A stretch of DNA of 64,000 bases, taken from the NCBI GenBank assembly GCA_026686845.1, contig JAIVEN010000015.1, forward strand, positions 23,851,501 to 23,915,500, read 5' to 3'. Position 1 is the first letter of the stretch, and each line of letters opens with the position of its first letter. Positions 48,547 to 61,050 of the stretch are shown here, piece by piece. The translations under genes and the position numbers were made by a program. The notes below the pieces were generated by a model. It did not search any database. It saw only the letters and a list, made by a program, of their open reading frames with translations, and was not told the origin of the DNA. Source of the stretch: Adenanthera pavonina (taxonomy: Eukaryota > Streptophyta > Magnoliopsida > Fabales > Fabaceae).

Positions 48547-51500
48547 TGTAACATCCTAATTTTCAAGTGTTAGATCTGATGATCAACATGATTAGTTTTG
48601 GTGATGTCAAAGAGTGGAGCAAAAAGTTTGCATAATATGTATATTTAATATTCAATGTATCAGTTATATCATGCATATCATATGATGTGAATTGGACTAA
48701 CTACTTTGCTTGGAGAAAGTTATATTTAATGTAGGTTGTCTAAAGAAAATGAAGAGTGAGTATTGAAGTGAATAAATCAATTATTAACACCATGCTCTAC
48801 TCAAAGATAAAGAAAATAATACTCCAAGATTTGCTAAATATGATGATGATGATATCAAGGGAGTGAATGTTTGAAGAAAGTAACATACCAAAAGAAAGAT
48901 GGAGCTCAAGATTGATTCTCATATTTGTTTCTCTTAGGTTGTATGATGGTAAAGCTTTGGATGTACTTTAACTTGTTACAATCAACCTTAACTTATTTTC
49001 TCAAATGATTTCAAAAGAGAGTCCATGTTTTTCAAAGTTTTTTTGAACCTTTCTAACTCTTAAATGGTCATGGGAATCATCTTAAATGTTTTAGGTTCTG
49101 GGTTTCTCATGATCTTTCTCACTAGTGAAAGCTTGAACGTTCATAGTTATCCTCTTAAATGTATTTAGGATTGTTAGACAATATGTGGAAGTTCTGTGCT
49201 GAAGCTTGAACAATCATATTGCATCTCTTAAATGTTCAAGGTGATAGGTAGAATGGAGTGTCACTTTTGAAGCACTCTTGAATGATCAAGTAGTTTAACT
49301 TGAACGTTCATCGTGTCTCACAAGTCCCACCTTCATTTGATGTTCACTTGATGATAGTTTAAGATTGGTTCTCTTAAACACTCAAGTGTTGTTTTAAAAA
49401 TCACAATTTTGTTCTTCATACATCTTGAACGATCATGATGTTTCTCTTGAATGTTTAAGTTTCTGGGTTTTGTGCCTTTGAAACTCTTAAATGTTCAAGT
49501 TGTATATCATGATAGTTCATCGTGTCTAGACTTCCTTTTGATAACTTTAAGAACATACGATAAATGATCAAGAGGAAACTCTTAATCGTTCATGAGGTTT
49601 CATACCTTAGAAACTTATGTTAGCTATACCAGCTTAAAACATCAAGTTGTACAACTTGAACGATCAAGTTACTAGCTTAAACCATCAAGCTGAACAACTT
49701 AAATGATTAAGTTCAGAAAAGTGCATTTAATACAGTTGATAAATGGTTAGTTTAGCAAAGTAATAGCTATATTTTGTTTCTAATGGCCAGATTAGCTTGG
49801 AAATCTATAAATAAAACCTTATTAAGGCTAGGAAACAATGAATCTAAGTGTATTGAATGTGAAAGTGCTGCTACATTGAATCAAAGCCTTATCTACCATA
49901 GTTAGGTCATTCTTTATGCTTCAATATTTCTATTTACTCTTGTAAGAAAGAGTTTATCATTTGTAAACCTTCTTTCATCTATGAGAAAGATTCTCTAGAC
50001 GAGGTATCCTAGACGGATTGCTTAAGATTGGATTACCTTATGGGGATTTGTAATCACACTAGGGAATATGTGGGAGAGTAATAGAGTTAGTGAGAAGTTT
50101 GAGATGTACTGAGGCTTCACAAGTACTCAGATCAAACTTGTGAGATATAGTGGAGAAATCTCAAGTGCTAATTTGGGGACTGAATATAGGTCAAGTGGTT
50201 AGGCTGAACTAGGATAAATCTTTTATGTATTGCTTTTTCATCTCTTTATTCTCTCCTCTATTTATCCTTATTTTTCTTCTTCACTTTGATATATTAGGTT
50301 GCTTCTCATAAAGTCAAAAATTTTGTAACACCCAATTCATCCCCTCTCTTGGGTGACTGGTCAATCTAACATCAAGGCAATGCAAAAGTATGATTATGGT
50401 GTGCCTCACATAAATATGAGTAAAGCATGATTAGAAAAGATGTGGTATTAGTATATAACATGAATAACACAAGGGGCAGAATGGTAATTTCCATGTTAGG
50501 TCCTTAAGTGGAATTTATTTGCAATTTGGTCCCTAAAGAAAATTTATTTTCATTTTGCTCCCTCTAGGGGTATTTTTGAAATTATGTAAAATTTATGTCA
50601 AAATGGACCTTATGACATGCTGGACCCAATAGAATAATTTATTAAGCCCAAAGGAATTAATTTAAAAAGAAAATAGACTGCATAATGCAATAGAAATTAT
50701 ACAGGAAAAGAAAATGTATTGTGGGCCATACAATATTGATAAAGCAAAAAAGAAAAGTATGTGGATCCTACATAAAGTACAGTTTGGGATAGTTAAAGAG
50801 ATAAATATAAATCTCAATCTACTTTATATCTTGCATAGAATAAAGTACAAACAGTATTGGAAATACTGTAAAAGTACCTTTAACTATCTAGATAAAAAGT
50901 AACTAGTACAGGATATATTTGGACTAGGAAAAATATATTATATGAAGGATACCCCCTCTCCTCTCATTGGCTAATATTTATGCATGTGCTTGGAGGGAAT
51001 ATTTTATTATTTTGGTAGCTAATTTGAAGAAGGAATTGATGTCATAGACGATGCAATTCAAGGAGATACTTGGACAATTTCTATATCTTCCTTGTGCCTA
51101 TAAATATCAAGCCAACTCCCTCCCCCAAGTCCCTCATATTCGGCCACACCCAAGAGCAAGAGAGGGAAAGAACAGTAGTGAGAGAAAGAGAGGAGGAAGA
51201 AGGAAGAAGAAGGAGGAAGGAAAGGAAGCAAGCTTGAAGGCAAGAAACCAAGCTTGAGGTAAGTTTCTTCTTCCAAATCAAGCTAGTTTTCCATGAGTTT
51301 AAGTTGAGTTTCTCTTCTTCTCCCAAGGTTTCTAGTTTTGGCCAAAAGATGGAAGTCATGTGAGGGTTATGTTTTCATGAAATCAAGGTAAAAGAAAGTA
51401 TGCACTAAGTGCAAGAAAGTAGGTTTCCATGGGTTTTTATGATGGAAGCATGAAATTCCTTCTCTTGCTTACTAAAGGAAGGACTTTGGTCAAACTAGAA

Positions 51501-52017
51501 AAGGTATAAGTAAGTGGAATTTCATGAATCCAATGGTAGAAATGGATTTCTCATGCATGAATTAGTAAAGGAGAGGTAATGGTTTCAAGAATAAATCAAG
51601 TATATGATAAAATGAATTTTTAGGGTTCAAGAATGAATTTTATGAGAGCCATGAAGAAATAGATTACTTAGTATGCTTTTCCTGATAACTCTAGACTTGG
51701 GAAGTGGCAAGGAAGGGATTGGGAAAGGCTTCAAGCAAGAAGTTAAGTTTAAAGAGGAAAGGTTAAAGATCCAAGGTAGTATAACTTACCTTGCTTTTAT
51801 GTTATTGCACAATCATGTTTATGCATGTTTTATGAAATGTATATGTTTCCATGTTATTGCTGTGAATGTTTTCTTGACTGGATGACTATTTATTTGATAA
51901 GGGTTTTGTCTAGGATGTCCTATTTTTATGTTGTTATGCTGCTAAAATTTTTCTAGCTAATATGACATTTTCATACATTTTTTATAAATTGTGCAATGTT
52001 ATGAATGTTTTTAATGT
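48547..52017 (-). mobile_element. N: second gypsy-type LTR (partial), split by O and cut by CACTA element M
   Basis: Starts TGTAACATCCTAA. Pieces at 48547-48567 and 50377-52017. The second piece parallels F (GTCCCTAAAG, ATGTCAAAATGGACC, purine tract at about 51155-51240, GGATGTCCTATTTT...TTATGCTGCTAAAATTTTT). The remainder should lie beyond M, outside what can be resolved here. Minus orientation by comparison with D and E. Short ORFs over the purine tract on both strands are composition artefacts. Confidence 0.75.
48568..50371 (+). mobile_element. O: copia solo LTR with a different motif array
   Basis: 1,804 bp, TGTTAGATCTGATG...TCAATCTAACA, with TCAAG at 48563-48567 and 50372-50376. Its 3' end (CACCCAATTCATCCCC...TTGGGTGACTGG) is copia-like and parallels A. 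A TATA-type CTATAAATAAAAC lies at about 49805. In place of TTCGTCTG it is packed with variants of CTTGAACGTTCAAG (49130-49720), a palindromic word. No internal region. Confidence 0.85.
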
Positions 52018-52290
52018 CACTGGTGGAAAAAAGATTTTCTACATCAGTTCTTTCTGATTATTTACATCAGCTGTAAAGGTAATGTAGATTAGGCCGATGT
52101 AGACAACCGAGGTAGAAAATGAAAGCAATTGATGCAGAAAACGGCTATCAATGAAAATAATATTTCCATGTCGCATTTTCCATATCAGTTGCAATGTGGA
52201 ACCAACGTAGATCATTTGCAACCGATGTAGAAAATGTTATATTTTACATTGCTTGTTTACAACCGACGTAGAAAATGATATTTAATTTTT
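52018..52290. repeat. CACTA terminus and subterminal repeats
   Basis: CACTGG end followed by alternating direct and inverted copies of a roughly 12-bp word (ACATCAGTT, AACCGATGTAGA, AACCGACGTAGA). In known CACTA systems such repeats bind the element's own DNA-binding protein. Confidence 0.75.
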
Positions 52291-52681
52291 TTAAAATAGA
52301 GCAATTACTAAATTATTTTTGTTTTAAATATAAATTTGTTTCTTATAACAATTGGATTTCAAATAAAACCAACAAAACAAAAAATTCAATAGAATCATTC
52401 CAATAACTATCACAAGAAATCTATTCATTAAAATCACCAAACTAAACAAAATACACCAACTAGTTTACAGTAATAAACCAAAGGTACTAAACAAAGCAAT
52501 AGCAATACAAACCTAGTTCAAACAAGAAAGTAAATACACCAACTAGTTTAAAGCAATGAACCTAAGGTACAAAACAAAGCAATACAAGTTCGGAACAAAG
52601 AATGTTCCATTCCTTCATGATCAAGCTATCTGCCACCAGCTCCCTCATCATCTACTTGAATGATAAGTCATTGCCTTATCA

Positions 52682-53130
52682 TTATGTCGCTTTCTCTAGA
52701 AAATATTCTGCGCAAATGTTGCAAATGTGTTCCATCTCTGAATCAGAATAGTTCTCGATATCATGATAATACTGTAAGTTCAAATCAAAACCAATGAAAC
52801 ATGAGCAACAAATCAATCTATAGGAAACTCAATTAGTATCACAAAAAATGAGTTGGGTAATATATTATTACCTTTTCAAATGACTCAATAATATTTGTCT
52901 TGATGATATCATACATATATCTCATCACATAATAACTAGACTCATTGTCTCCTTGACAATGATGGCACTACAAATAAATGAAAAATAATCAGAAAAGATG
53001 GAATGATTGATTTGGAAAAAGCTTCAGTTCAAATTACTTACATGTAGATATTCACACTCGCACTTCTTTTGCTTATGTGAGTGCTTTCCACCCAATATCT
53101 GGTATGACTTCAGAGATCTAGCATCAAATA
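52682..53130 (-). pseudogene. Ulp1-like (C48) protease C-terminal exons of CACTA element
   Basis: Three exons with canonical splice sites, in phase 0. One ends at 53042 before GTAAGT and reads SLKSYQILGGKHSHKQ...CEYLH. The next is 52872-52967, reading CHHCQGDNESSYYVMRYM. The last is 52682-52771, reading YYHDIENYSDSEMEHICNIC...FLEKAT and then stop. The pattern matches the C-terminal part of Ulp1-like SUMO proteases found in plant transposons, where the active site reads ECGYYVMR. Here the catalytic cysteine position is serine (ESSYYVMR), so peptidase activity is probably lost. The splice sites look intact. The upstream catalytic His region was not found with confidence. Confidence 0.65.
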
Positions 53131-55722
53131 CATATAAGTAATAACTATTTTGATCAAACTAAATGATTGTTGTAAAAAAAAATATAAATTGAATGTAGTC
53201 ATTAAATTTTTGTCACTTTCAATTCAATTAAATCATTAAATCCAAGAAACATAATTGATGTAATACCAAACCACTCATGTATCATATTGACTATTCAATG
53301 TCCAAAAATGGGCAATTTAAACCCAACACATCACTATCAACTCACAGTAAATTAATGATCCAAGTATTTCTTCCAATTTAATTATAGTACTTTAGCTATA
53401 AATAAAACACAAATAATAAATCATTTTAGTATACTCATTCTGAAATCTAAAAAGTATATTCTCACACTCCTGATAAGAAGCACCTATGAAAAGAACACCA
53501 TAACTGAAATATATAATGAACTTGATTTTTAATCTTTTCAACATTATTAATATACAAGATCTTCTATTATAATAGAGTTGAACCATTGACCAAAACTGAA
53601 AAAATGCATTATCTTAGTATTAGTAAGCTACAAGGGCACCAAACATCAATAAATGAAGTAAAAATTCAGTATAAGCAAAATCACAACCTCTCTTATTCAG
53701 AGAAGGTTTCACTAAACACAAATTTTCTTTGCCACCATTTATTTCACTACAAGATTGTTTAATGGATGTAGCACTCCCCCACCCCACTCCCAACAAAAAA
53801 AAAATCCCTGGCCTAATCATCATTGGCTATATGTTTGGTTGATATATGTAAGGTTAATATAACGGCTGGCAAGATCCATACATTCTTTGAGAGGCTAATG
53901 TGCTAATGTATTGATTGCATGCATTCACTTCAGAAGGTTATGGAAGCTAACAGTAGTTGATAGAGGGTATTATGAAAAATTTTTTATTTTTGTTGCTAAA
54001 CATAGAATATATATGACTTGCAATCAAAAGATTTTTCTCTTTCTCTTATGCTATAAAACTATTTAAAAAGAATTACTTTCTAGTGATAAACGTTAACAAC
54101 TATTGACACTCTTTTATATGCTAAGATTTGACAACAAAAGCTGGATTATCCAACAACTATTGATACTCTTTTCTATATTGAGATTTGAAAACAAAAGTTG
54201 ATGTTGACAATGAATATTTATTATAGTCTCAAGTCAGCATGTACAAAATAATGCACCAAGATCACAAGAGAGAATCTTTAGTATTCATGTGCATAATCTA
54301 TTCACAAATACAATAACTACAATGTCTCTAGTATGAAGTATACCATATCAAGCAAAGTAAATAAACATTTTCAAGCATTTCATTTCATTAGGACTACATT
54401 CCAATTTCCAAGCAAGCAAAATATTGAACAAACTAGAGGGAAAATGAAGGAAAAGGCATGTGTAGGCTGGTATAGGCAAATCTAATTCTTTATCTTGCAC
54501 AAAAATAAGCTTGACAAGAAATAAAGTTGTGTTAAAGAAGAACCAGAAGAGCTCTTTCTTGAGCTAAAGCTCATGATATGAAGCAAAACAATCTAGTAGC
54601 AAAAACAATCCACACACATCATCCATAACATGAATTCAACATTTCACCATTGTATATATTCATAAATATAAGTTGATGCACTGTAAACAAAGTTTTACAC
54701 AAAACTTAGTTTTAAAAATGCTCTTGACATCAAGGCTCACTTGTTATTGCTTCAAAGAAAGCCAAAAAAATGGCGGTTTTTTGTGGGCAAACAACATCTA
54801 GCTTCCAATAAGTCCTACACAATATCAATTAATGATATTGTAATATCAATTACATATTCCTTATTAAATGATTTTAGGGAATGAATTGCAAACCAAATAT
54901 TACCCCTCACCGTATGGTGTTATCCAACATTGATTATATCCATCCTTGAGCATGTCTGCAACGTAATTCATTCTCTTATTTGCCTTGTTCCCTGCACTTT
55001 GGTTGTACATTAGGCATATGATTCCATATTTGTCATTCCTTCCAAAGGAGGTGCAGAGGTGGTAGAAATACCTACAATATTAGAAAAAAGAGTTATAAAA
55101 GTTAGTTCTTCATTCATCATATTAATAGTATTTTTTTCCGATCTGATCAATTTTTTCTTTGTTATCTTTCCAAATTCTATAAGAATTTTACCATCAAGAA
55201 TTGAATCAATCAAACATAGTTCACACGACATACTAAGAAAGGAAAAGAAAAAGATGAAAGAAATTAAGAAAAGAAGTATGAGGACTCATTCACATGGCAT
55301 ATTAATTGTATAATAAATAAATGCAATAGAAATGCAAATGAAATATGGGGCTATAGCTTATGATTACATCTTTAAAAATGCTATAGCTTTGCCAATTGGC
55401 TAACCCATCAAGCTCCTTCTATAGAGTCTAATTAGTCATATATCATTGCCTAGTTCTTGAAGTAAAAGTGAACTGACATGATAAACAATTGCATCATGGA
55501 TATGCCTAAATGCTCGAAGGCTATGGACTCTATGACATCTCTAAACCCATATATAATTGGACCATATTGATCTTCCTTGTTGCCACAGTTAGTCCTGTGA
55601 ATGCATCAAGCTCTAGGGCAACATAGGGTTGAATTTCATGGGGTTAGGTCTAGGGATTTGAATCCATAGAATCCTTGGACTTATGCAGTTCCTATTTAAT
55701 TAAATAACGACTAATTAAAACT
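53131..55722. other. CACTA interior, exons not resolved
   Basis: AT-rich. It probably contains introns and small exons of the minus-strand element gene. Short frames such as 55010-55231 (minus) have no recognisable domain. I cannot assign exon borders here. Confidence 0.35.
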
Positions 55723-56197
55723 TCATACTATATCATTTAGAAAATAAGTGAGAATAATATAGTTTTTTTTACCTGATACATAACCAAGCGGATTAGTCTT
55801 TTCTGGCCACAAAATAAAATTTTTTGGGGCTTGCCGTATAGTGATAACCTCCTCAATAAGGAATGGCACCAAGGTAATAGGGTTAACAACATCCTCAACC
55901 ACCACCCTTAGCTAGTCATTTTGTATCAATTAGAGGTGGATGGTTTCCCCCCAATTTGAGGACTTTGCCATATGCAACTATACAAGTGTAAGGATCCTCC
56001 AAAAAAATCTCACATGATGCTCCTATATTTGGTATTTTAGGTTCCTTCATAGGTTGAGGCACACAACTACTTTTTGTGCTAGGAGTCATGGGAGAAGGGA
56101 TATCCATAGGAGGTTGTTTTGTTTGGGACTGCATCGCAATTGAACTCCTTAACATGGACATCACTTTCTCTTGAATAGCCTCCATTTGTGCTTCCAT
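55723..56197 (-). pseudogene. CACTA-associated gene, DUF8039-like region
   Basis: Two minus-strand frames in tandem. 56197-55916 has a Pro/Ser-rich lead and CIVAYGKVLKLGGN; 55905-55723 has VVVEDVVNPITLVPF and EVITIRQAPKNFILWPE. Together they follow the order seen in plant CACTA accessory proteins (a YG.V...G.N block, then a V.V block, then a PVP...VG.A...F..WP block, DUF8039). A stop at 55916 and a frame change separate them. It lies upstream of the Ulp1-like exons on the same strand and probably belongs to the same gene. Confidence 0.6.
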
Positions 56198-56584
56198 TCA
56201 TTGTTCCATGTCAGTTCCTATCATAACCCGAGTTTGCTCTCTAATATCCTCCATCAATTTTTCCACCTGGTGCATAGAGACTATTCCCTGCACTATGGCT
56301 TGAACGTCATCCAAAGAATTGTCATATGCCCACTCCTCCTCCCATTCCCCTAATATGCCCAGGGTGGTCTTCCTTCCCTATTACAGTGGCTAATATATCC
56401 TTCCTTACAATAGGAGTAAAGTTCCCTTGGGTCACCTCTTGTCCTAGATTATCCTATAAGATAAAAGGGACTAATATAATTAATAGTTGGTTTACCAATG
56501 CCCACCATAATTTTCATTTATTACAAATCATTTACAATCTTCTCAGCTACTATTTTGGCCTCCTCGATGAGAAATTGTCTTTCA

Positions 56585-57911
56585 TGTTGAATAAGAAGTT
56601 TTGATGATTCCAAACAATAAGAGCTTGGAAAGGAGAATATCAAATGAGTATCAAATGACAAAGTAAAGAAATCTAATGAAGAATGTGTCAAGATTTAGTT
56701 ATTAGGATTTCTCACTATATACACTGGGTAAAAAGATTTAGTTATGAAATTTGAATTTCAGGCTAAGCATTGTTAATGAATATGTGCAAAATTCATATGA
56801 AGCTTAGTCAAAATTTGAATATTGGTGAAGTTCAAAGTAAGTTTAGGGTCACCTTCTCTAATAGTCAAACTTTGGACTTTAAAATATGAATTTCGAAATT
56901 AGAACTTATGAGTCTTATTAGAGCATGCCTCTGACAAATGAACTTTATAGTTTAACATTCGAATTTCATAGAGGAGAACTTTTGTGCCATGTTGAACAAA
57001 CCTCTGATAGACGAATTTTAGCTTCTAAAATTTGAATTTTGAGTGCACTGTGAAAACATGAGACAACTTTTCAAACTCAACAGATGCACTTCTGATATGA
57101 AAATTCATATGTTCTAACATGGGATATCTTTGACAAACTCGAAATTTGAATTTCACAATTGAACAGATGAATGTTGAAGTTCAATGTTGAAATCCTTAAC
57201 CCTTTATCTTTGTGAAATTCGTATGATGAACCCCAAAATTCAAATTTTGGCATGTCAGACACATTAAATGTGGTTAGTGAACGGCTATTTTTGTAGAGTA
57301 ACTTTTTGTTAAAGTTTCTAATGGCTAGATCTTGTGTCTAACGACTAGTTAAGTCACAAATCTATAAATAGAACTTCATTTGAAGTTGTGAGAAACAAAT
57401 TTGAGCTTATCTTTATGATAGCTCTGCTAAATTTCTGGTTCAAAGATTTTTCACCCATATACAGAATTTATTGTTCCTTAACTTTCCTATCTATTCTATT
57501 CTAGAGAGTATTCAGTTTATATAAAATCTTTTCTTCATCTGGAAGAAAAATTCTTTGTGAGGGGAATCATAAAAGTTATTGAGAAATACTTGTAAGAGTG
57601 TTGAGTGTTGAGTTTGGAGTGTTCTAAGAATAGAGCACGAGTCTATACTAAGGCATTATAAGGAGCTCGTTGAATTCTTACTGATAGTGAAAATCTCAAG
57701 TGGTGGCTTGAGGACTAGAAGTAGGTCAAGTGGATTAAATCAAACCAGGATAAATTTCTGTGTCTTCTCTTCCCTTATCTTGCATTTATCTTCATTTTCA
57801 CTGTACTCTATTTTTTTGAAAGCTTTTGCTTTCATTGTGAACTTATGTTTTTGCAGAAAAATTTTGAACTTCCCAATTCACCCCCCTCTTGGGAAGCCAA
57901 CAATCCTATCA
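56585..57911 (+). repeat. L 5' LTR
   Basis: 1,327 bp, TGTTGAATAAG...AATCCTATCA. It is shorter than the A LTR because the first segment is compressed by deletion (after about 56745). Motif array (AATTTGAATTT, GACGAATTTTAG), TATA CTATAAATAGAAC at about 57362. PBS-like TGGTATTAAAGC at about 57914-57925. Confidence 0.85.
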
Positions 57912-57957
57912 AGTGGTATTAAAGCTTGGACTCCCAGTTGAAAGATTTCACCATCCA

Positions 57958-59764
57958 GGAGAACAAATAGTTGTCTGTCGAGAAAGCATATTACCAAAGG
58001 ACAACAATACTAACAAACCTCCAAGCTGCAGTGGAGAAAATTATGGATATTGGAAAGTGAGGATGAAAATATATCTTTAGTCCATAGATCTAGAGATCTG
58101 GTCAGTTATCAAGAAAGGTGACTTTGTGCCTATGAAGCTAAATGATGATGGCTCATACAAAGAGAAACCTAAAGAGGAATGGAACAATGAAACCAAGAGA
58201 AGAGTTTTGCTAAATTTCAAAGTAAAACACTAATTGGTCAGTGCTCTCAACTAGAACAAATTCTACAAAGTCTCTCATTGTTCCACAGCTAAAGGAATAT
58301 GGGACACTTTGGAGATTGCACATGAAGAAACCGCTGGAATAAGAGAGAACAAGTTAAACTCTTGCATTGGCATGTACAAAAGCTTCAGAATGAAGGAAGG
58401 AAAGAGTATCAAGGATTTCTATAAGAGGTTCACTCTCATTGTAAACCAACTGAAAAGTCTTTGGAAGGAATACTCTTAACCTGAAAAGGTCATAAAAATT
58501 CTCAAAGCCTTACCCATTGAATGGCAACCAAATGTGATAACTATAGAAGAAGCCAAACAAGAATCAATAACTTCTATCACAGCTCTCTTTGGTAGCCTAA
58601 AAAGAATATAAGGGCAAGATGAAGGCTCTTAAAGATGCAGGCCAAAAAAAGAAGAAGAAGAGTCTAGCACTGAAAGCTGCAGAAGAAGAAGAAGAAAACT
58701 CTATTGATGATGAAAAGTTGGATGAAGAAACTCTTGCAATGCTAGTCAGAAAATTCAAAAAATTCTATAGCAAAAAGAGAAGCAAGAAATTCTTCAAGAA
58801 AGGAACAAGAACAAGCAAGAAAAGGGAAAATAAAGAACCCATAACCTACTATGACTGCAAGAAGTAAGGGCATATCAAATGGGAATGTCCACAGTTCCTA
58901 AAAAAGCAAGAACATGAAAAGAAAGTTACTGATGAGAGCAAAAAGAAGAAGGGATGTATCTCCGTAATCTGTGGCAACTACTCAGATAAAGAAGATGAAG
59001 ATGAGGAAGAGATTGCCAACATATGTTTGATGTCCCGTGCTGAAGAAGGAGCACATAATCAATCTGATAGTGAAAATGAAGATGAGATAAATGATTTTGA
59101 CCCTTTTTATTATGAATTACTTGATGCATTTCATAACCGGCATGATAAGTTCATCATGACTACAAAAGAACTGAAATTAGCTAGGAAGAAAATTACCAAA
59201 CTAGAATCAAAATATAAAATTCCTGACAATGCATCACAGCATAAAGATGAACCTACCTACTGCACATCATGCATAGAGCTTAAAAAGAAAAATGAATATC
59301 TTTTTAAAAGGTTAGCTAATTTCACAAAAGGCAAAGATATATTGTATGCTTTGCTAGGTAACTAGAGGATTGCATAAGGTAAGGCTGGTCTTGGTTATGA
59401 CCCTTATGTAGTAAAAGAAAAGATTAAGAAGAAAAACCAAAATCTGTACATGAGGTATTTTGTGTGTGCGGACGGGTATAAGAAGGAATGTGACTCCTTG
59501 AAAACTATTGAGACTCATACCTAATCTAAACATGTGAAACAAAAATATTATTTACATTGCTTTCTTCCTGCATATCAATCGAGCAGTCCTTTTATCACTT
59601 GCCACTTCTATAATAATAAGGGACACATTTCCAATTGATGCTCTTTAAGGAAAATTAGACTTGGCAGGAAGGTAGAATGAGTTTTCAAACGTACATTTGT
59701 ACCTAGGGAGAATGCAACTAACAGAAAAGGACCTAAATAGATTTGGGTCCCTAAGAAGAAATAG
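57958..59764 (+). pseudogene. gag: L gag
   Basis: Recognisable from the SILPEGNNTN-type start region (degraded, original ATG lost) through YGYWKVRMKIYL, the gag core, an altered first knuckle (CYDC-like, with a stop at the following codon), the acidic linker and a second knuckle remnant near 59600. Ends IWVPKKK then TAG at 59762-59764. Many stops. Confidence 0.8.
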
Positions 59765-59784
59765 TAAATCTTGTTTTGTAGGTA
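59765..59784 (+). other. L gag-pol junction, splice-acceptor-like
   Basis: 17 nt from the gag TAG to TTGTTTTGTAG|GTATTTCTT. Pol opens in phase 0 at GTA, and the preceding pol-frame codon is TAG. Confidence 0.5.
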
Positions 59785-61050
59785 TTTCTTAGAGTTAGCA
59801 AGAGCAACAAATGGCACATGGATAGTACATACTCAAGACATATGACTGGTGATAAGGAGAAGTCCATTACCCTTAGAGACAAGAAAGGAGGAAAAGTGAC
59901 CTTTAGAGGTGACCAATATAAAAGAGGTGTTATTTGTAATTTGTCTCAACCACAACTTGCTAAGTGTGAGTCAGACCTGCGATAAAGGAAATTGGGCAAT
60001 GTTTGACTCAAAGTTTTGCTTGGTCATCAGAAAAAGTGATCGCAAGATTTTCCTCAAAGCTCAAAGGGATAGTAACTGCTATACTATCGATTTAAATAAA
60101 CTCACTAATATAGATTCCATTTGCTTAATCAGTAAAGGCAATGAAAGTTGGCTGTGGTATAGAAGACTAGCACATGTTAACATGAACTAACTAAATAAGT
60201 TGATTAAAAATGAGTTAGTTACCTGTTTGCCTAAGATTTCTTTTGAAAAGGACAGAGAATGTGATGCTTGTCTTAAAGGGAAACAAACTAAGTCCTTTTT
60301 TAATTCTAAAAATGTCATCTCCACATCTAGACCTCTCATGCTATTACATATGGATTTGATAGGTCCATCTAGAGTAAAAAGTATTGGTAGAAATCTGTAC
60401 GTGTTAGTAATTGTGGGTGACTATTCTAGATTTACTTGGACTTTATTTCTTTCCTCCAAAGATAAGACATTTGATGCATTTGTAACCTTAACTAAGAAAG
60501 TGCAAAATGAGAAGGGTATTTCTATTGTGTCTATCAGGTTTGATCATGGAGGAGAATTCCAAAACTCAAGCTTCTTGGAGTGTTGTAAAAAACATGGAAT
60601 TGATCACAACTTCTCATCCCAAGAACACCTCAGCAAAATGGCATGGTGCAGAGGAAGAACAAAACCTTGGGAGAAATGGAAAAAGGCAATGTTGAATAAG
60701 AAAGAGCTTCCTTAATACTTCTGGGCTGACGCAGTAAACACAGCCAGCTACATCATTAATCAAGCGTATATCAGACCAATCTTGGGGAAGATACCTTATA
60801 ATTTCTACAAAGGAAGGAAGTCAAATCTCTCACACCTACATGTATTTGGAAGCAAGTGCTTCATTCACAATAATGGAAAAGAAAATTTGGATAAGTTTGA
60901 CACCAATTCAGATAAAGGTATTTTTCTTGACTATTCAAGTAGGAGCAAGGCACATATAGTATTTAATAAGAAGTCTAAGACCATAGAAGAGTTTGTGCAT
61001 GTAGTATTCATTGAAAATGAAACTGTTTCTAAACTTGACTTAGAAGAGCA
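59782..61050 (+). pseudogene. pol: L pol (PR-INT only)
   Basis: Begins with KSNKW-like sequence and a degraded protease motif. The integrase zinc finger (RRLAHVNMN...ECDACLKGKQ) and core (HMDLIGP, then FDHGGEF where RSDHGGEF is normal) are readable. The reading ends after ENETVSKLDLEE near 61050, before reverse transcriptase. Frameshift around 60630. Confidence 0.82.

Larger units (their letters stand above)
52018..56584 (-). mobile_element. M: CACTA (En/Spm-type) transposon, one end and part of its body
   Basis: The terminus CACTGGTGGAAAAAAG starts at 52018. Within the next 260 bp come seven or more variants of CGATGTAGAAAATG and CTACATCAG in both orientations, the subterminal repeats expected of CACTA elements. 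The minus-strand body has Ulp1-type protease exons (52682-53130) and a DUF8039-like region (55723-56197), the gene content known from plant CACTA families. Element L interrupts it at 56585, and the opposite terminus is not in the resolved part. The three bases before the terminus are TGT. Confidence 0.75.
56585..61050 (+). mobile_element. L: decayed copia element, 3' part missing
   Basis: 5' LTR, PBS, gag and pol up to the integrase C-terminus, all on the plus strand and full of stops. The bases before the LTR are TTTCA; the matching right end cannot be seen, because the element breaks off near 61050 where an inverted pol fragment (K) begins. It entered CACTA element M. Gag and Pol resemble those of A more than C. 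Confidence 0.85.

Noticed and set aside
51051..51359. Small Lys/Arg/Glu-rich or Leu/Ser-rich ORFs on both strands
   Set aside because: They arise from the purine-rich tract of LTR N and have no counterpart in F, D or E.
52018..56584. M as a Mutator-like element carrying Ulp1
   Set aside because: Ulp1-like genes occur in both groups, but the CACTGG terminus, short subterminal repeats and the DUF8039-like region fit CACTA. No long terminal inverted repeat with 9-bp duplication is seen.
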